From Paucibacter sp. TC2R-5 (GTDB lineage: Bacteria; Pseudomonadota; Gammaproteobacteria; Burkholderiales; Burkholderiaceae_C): a stretch of DNA of 64,000 nucleotides. Below the pieces are notes generated by a model, which worked only from the letters and a program-made list of their open reading frames with translations, searched no databases and was not told where the DNA came from. The first letter of the stretch is position 1, and every line of letters starts with the position of its first letter. The DNA lies in contig NZ_JAJIRQ010000003.1 in the NCBI RefSeq assembly GCF_025717605.1, positions 310,001 through 374,000 of the forward strand, given 5' to 3'. The position numbers and the translations under genes were made by a program. Below, piece after piece: positions 62,478 to 64,000 of this stretch.

Positions 62478-63332
62478 TCAGTCCCCTTTGAACTCGGGCC
62501 GCTCTTTGGCCACAAATGCCTCATAGGCGCGATGGAAATCCTTAGTCATCATGCAAATCGCCTGCGCCTGCGCCTCGGATTCGATTGCCTCGTCCACGCC
62601 CATGGCCCATTCCTGATGCAGCATTTTCTTGGTCATTGCATGGCCAAAGCTGGGGCCGCTGGCGATCTGCTGCGCCCAATCAAGGGTCTCTTGCAACAAA
62701 GCCTCCGGTTCCACCAGTCGGTTCAGAAAACCCCAATTGAGGCCCTCTTCGCCGCCCAGGCTGCGCCCGCTATAGAGCAGATCCGAGGCTCGGCCCTGGC
62801 CGATGATGCGCGGCAAAATCGCGCAAGCGCCCATGTCACAGCCGGCCAAGCCGACCCGGGTGAACAAGAACGCGGTCTTGGAGCGGGCCGTGCCGACACG
62901 CAAATCCGAGGCCATGGCCACGATCGCCCCAGCACCCGCGCAGACCCCGTCTATGGCCGACAGCACCGGCTGCGGGCAGGCACGCATCGCCTTGACCAAG
63001 TCCCCCGTCATGCGCGTGAAGGTCAGCAAGTCAGGCATGCTCATCTGCGTCAGCGGCCCAATGATTTCATGCACATCGCCGCCCGAGCAAAAGTTGCCGC
63101 CCGCGCCTTGCACGACGATGGCACGCACCTCGTCCACAAGCACAAGCCGGCGGAACAGATCGCGAAGCTCGGCGTAGGAGTCAAAGGTCAAGGGATTCTT
63201 GCGCTCGGGGCGGTTCAGCGTGATCAGGCCGACCGCGCCATGCTGGGCCCAGCTGAAATGCTCGGGTGCGAAGTCCGCCAGGCTTTGCCGGTTGCCGGCC
63301 AGCAAATGGCCGTCCATCTTGCGTTGATTCAT
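62478..63332 (-). CDS. Enoyl-CoA hydratase/isomerase family protein
   Basis: A crotonase-fold enzyme of 284 aa. The oxyanion-hole segments are [12 protein letters not shown] and [19 protein letters not shown], and the [16 protein letters not shown] helix is conserved. It has an N-terminal extension of about 25 residues compared with FadB-type hydratases, as seen in aryl-CoA cluster members. Its ATG overlaps the MarR stop codon by 4 bp. It is expected to hydrate an unsaturated or ring-derived CoA ester in the lower pathway. Confidence 0.9.
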   Translation of the reverse strand: MNQRKMDGHLLAGNRQSLADFAPEHFSWAQHGAVGLITLNRPERKNPLTFDSYAELRDLFRRLVLVDEVRAIVVQGAGGNFCSGGDVHEIIGPLTQMSMPDLLTFTRMTGDLVKAMRACPQPVLSAIDGVCAGAGAIVAMASDLRVGTARSKTAFLFTRVGLAGCDMGACAILPRIIGQGRASDLLYSGRSLGGEEGLNWGFLNRLVEPEALLQETLDWAQQIASGPSFGHAMTKKMLHQEWAMGVDEAIESEAQAQAICMMTKDFHRAYEAFVAKERPEFKGD

Positions 63333-63838
63333 TTCGATTTCTCCTTGGGCGCGGCCGCATCCATCGCAGCCAAATTTGTCAAATGAGACTTCAAGCCCGC
63401 CAGCAGGCCATGGACCTCACTCTTTTCTTCTGCTGACCAGCCGGCCAGCAGCTCAATCACCCATTGCTCGTGCGTGCTGGCCATGCGCTTGAATTGCTGC
63501 TTGCCGGCGAGCGTCAACTTGACCGTGAAGGAGCGCCGGTCGCTCAGGCGTGCCTCGCGCACGACCAGGCCCTCAAGCTCCAGCTGATCGGTGATGCCGG
63601 TGATATTGCCGCCGGTCACCATCAAGCGCTGGGACAGCTCGCGCATGGAGAGGCCGTCCGGGTTGCGCTCCAACTGCGCCAGCAAATCAAAGCGCGGCAA
63701 GGTGGTGGCAAAGTCTTGGCGCAAGCGGTTGCGGATAACGCCCTCGATGCGGTTGGTGCAAGTCAACAGGCGCAGCCACAAGCGCAGAGCCTGGTGGTCA
63801 TCCGCGCTGGCGCGCGACTCCAAATCGAGTTCTTCCAT
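63329..63838 (-). CDS. MarR family transcriptional regulator
   Basis: A 169-aa winged-helix regulator. The recognition region [26 protein letters not shown] and the wing [18 protein letters not shown] are typical of MarR proteins. The ATG at 63838 overlaps the stop of the upstream SDR gene by one base (TGATG). Embedded in the aryl-CoA operon, it probably represses the operon and is released by the aryl-CoA thioester, as BadR/AbmR-type regulators are; that ligand is an inference. Confidence 0.9.
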   Translation of the reverse strand: MEELDLESRASADDHQALRLWLRLLTCTNRIEGVIRNRLRQDFATTLPRFDLLAQLERNPDGLSMRELSQRLMVTGGNITGITDQLELEGLVVREARLSDRRSFTVKLTLAGKQQFKRMASTHEQWVIELLAGWSAEEKSEVHGLLAGLKSHLTNLAAMDAAAPKEKSK

Positions 63839-64000
63839 CACAACATCAACTCGCCGCCGCAAACGGCGATGGCCTGGCCCGTCACCGCGCCGCTGCCGCG
63901 CTGCGCCAGCCACAAGACCGTGTCGGCCACTTCCTGTGGCTGCACCAGCCGGCCCTGCGGGTTGGCGGCCACCAGTTCGGCGCGTGCCTCATCTGTGCTG
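63838..64000 (-). CDS. Short-chain dehydrogenase/reductase (C-terminal fragment; cut by window edge)
   Basis: The last 53 codons of an SDR-family oxidoreductase run in from the right edge. They read [19 protein letters not shown], then [17 protein letters not shown] and stop, the conserved C-terminal region of 3-oxoacyl/3-hydroxyacyl-CoA type SDRs. Its stop codon is coupled to the MarR start. It probably supplies the 3-hydroxyacyl-CoA dehydrogenase step of the cluster. Confidence 0.88.
   Translation of the reverse strand, partial: STDEARAELVAANPQGRLVQPQEVADTVLWLAQRGSGAVTGQAIAVCGGELML

Overview
The window reads as chromosome of a GC-rich betaproteobacterium of the order Burkholderiales, probably near the Roseateles/Paucibacter/Rubrivivax group. 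The evidence is the overall base composition, the narK1-narK2-narGH order, a PEP-CTERM-anchored protein, an H1-like Ala/Lys/Pro-rich DNA-binding protein and an aryl-CoA degradation cluster. No rRNA, tRNA, insertion sequence, prophage or CRISPR array was seen. Genes are dense, mostly on the minus strand, and arranged as functional blocks.

Region 1 (1-12 kb): anaerobic nitrate respiration. In transcription order on the minus strand it holds a small membrane protein gene, narX, narL, narK1, narK2, narG and the start of narH, which runs off the left edge. FNR-type dyads lie upstream of narK1 and narX. A third lies upstream of an MHS-family MFS transporter that has an unusual large extracytoplasmic insertion. 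Region 2 (12-20.5 kb): a phosphonate block made of a 2-aminoethylphosphonate ABC importer (binding protein, ATPase, fused permease), an FAD oxidoreductase, phosphonoacetaldehyde hydrolase phnX and a divergent LysR regulator. No PhnW aminotransferase is present. YbaK-like, DUF1289 and DsbA-like genes follow on the same strand.

Region 3 (20.5-30 kb): a stand-alone GGDEF protein, a PEP-CTERM phytase-like esterase, and two secreted metallopeptidases (M28 and M4) that both end in a PPC domain. Next comes a Cache-type chemoreceptor whose leader carries a class I cyclic-di-GMP riboswitch, with a perfect FNR box just upstream. An orphan solute-binding protein closes the region. Region 4 (30-40 kb): a winged-helix/TPR regulator, then a six-gene minus-strand row of chemoreceptor, porin, short PstS-like protein, second porin, second PstS-like protein and a CHASE8-like GGDEF-EAL protein. 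The porin/PstS-like pair is duplicated, and the row resembles a remodelled YfiBNR circuit. I regard it as the best candidate for an undescribed system.

Region 5 (40-52.6 kb): a gene-free 0.8 kb, a PDZ-alpha/beta-hydrolase, an M13 peptidase, an Old Yellow Enzyme, a third chemoreceptor, small metabolic genes, the hpd tyrosine-catabolism operon with its divergent LysR gene, and an H1-like protein with a ribbon-helix-helix-like C-terminus. Region 6 (52.6-57 kb): two tandem TPR-GGDEF cyclases with intact GGEEF and I-sites. Region 7 (57-64 kb): an aryl-CoA operon (SDR fragment, MarR, enoyl-CoA hydratase, acyl-CoA dehydrogenase, benzoate/2-aminobenzoate-CoA ligase, thioesterase, RidA, glutaryl-CoA dehydrogenase), consistent with aerobic anthranilate degradation through CoA thioesters.

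Cyclic-di-GMP is the common thread from 20 to 57 kb: four GGDEF-containing proteins, one with an EAL domain, one riboswitch and three chemoreceptors. FNR-type control links the nitrate block to the riboswitch locus.
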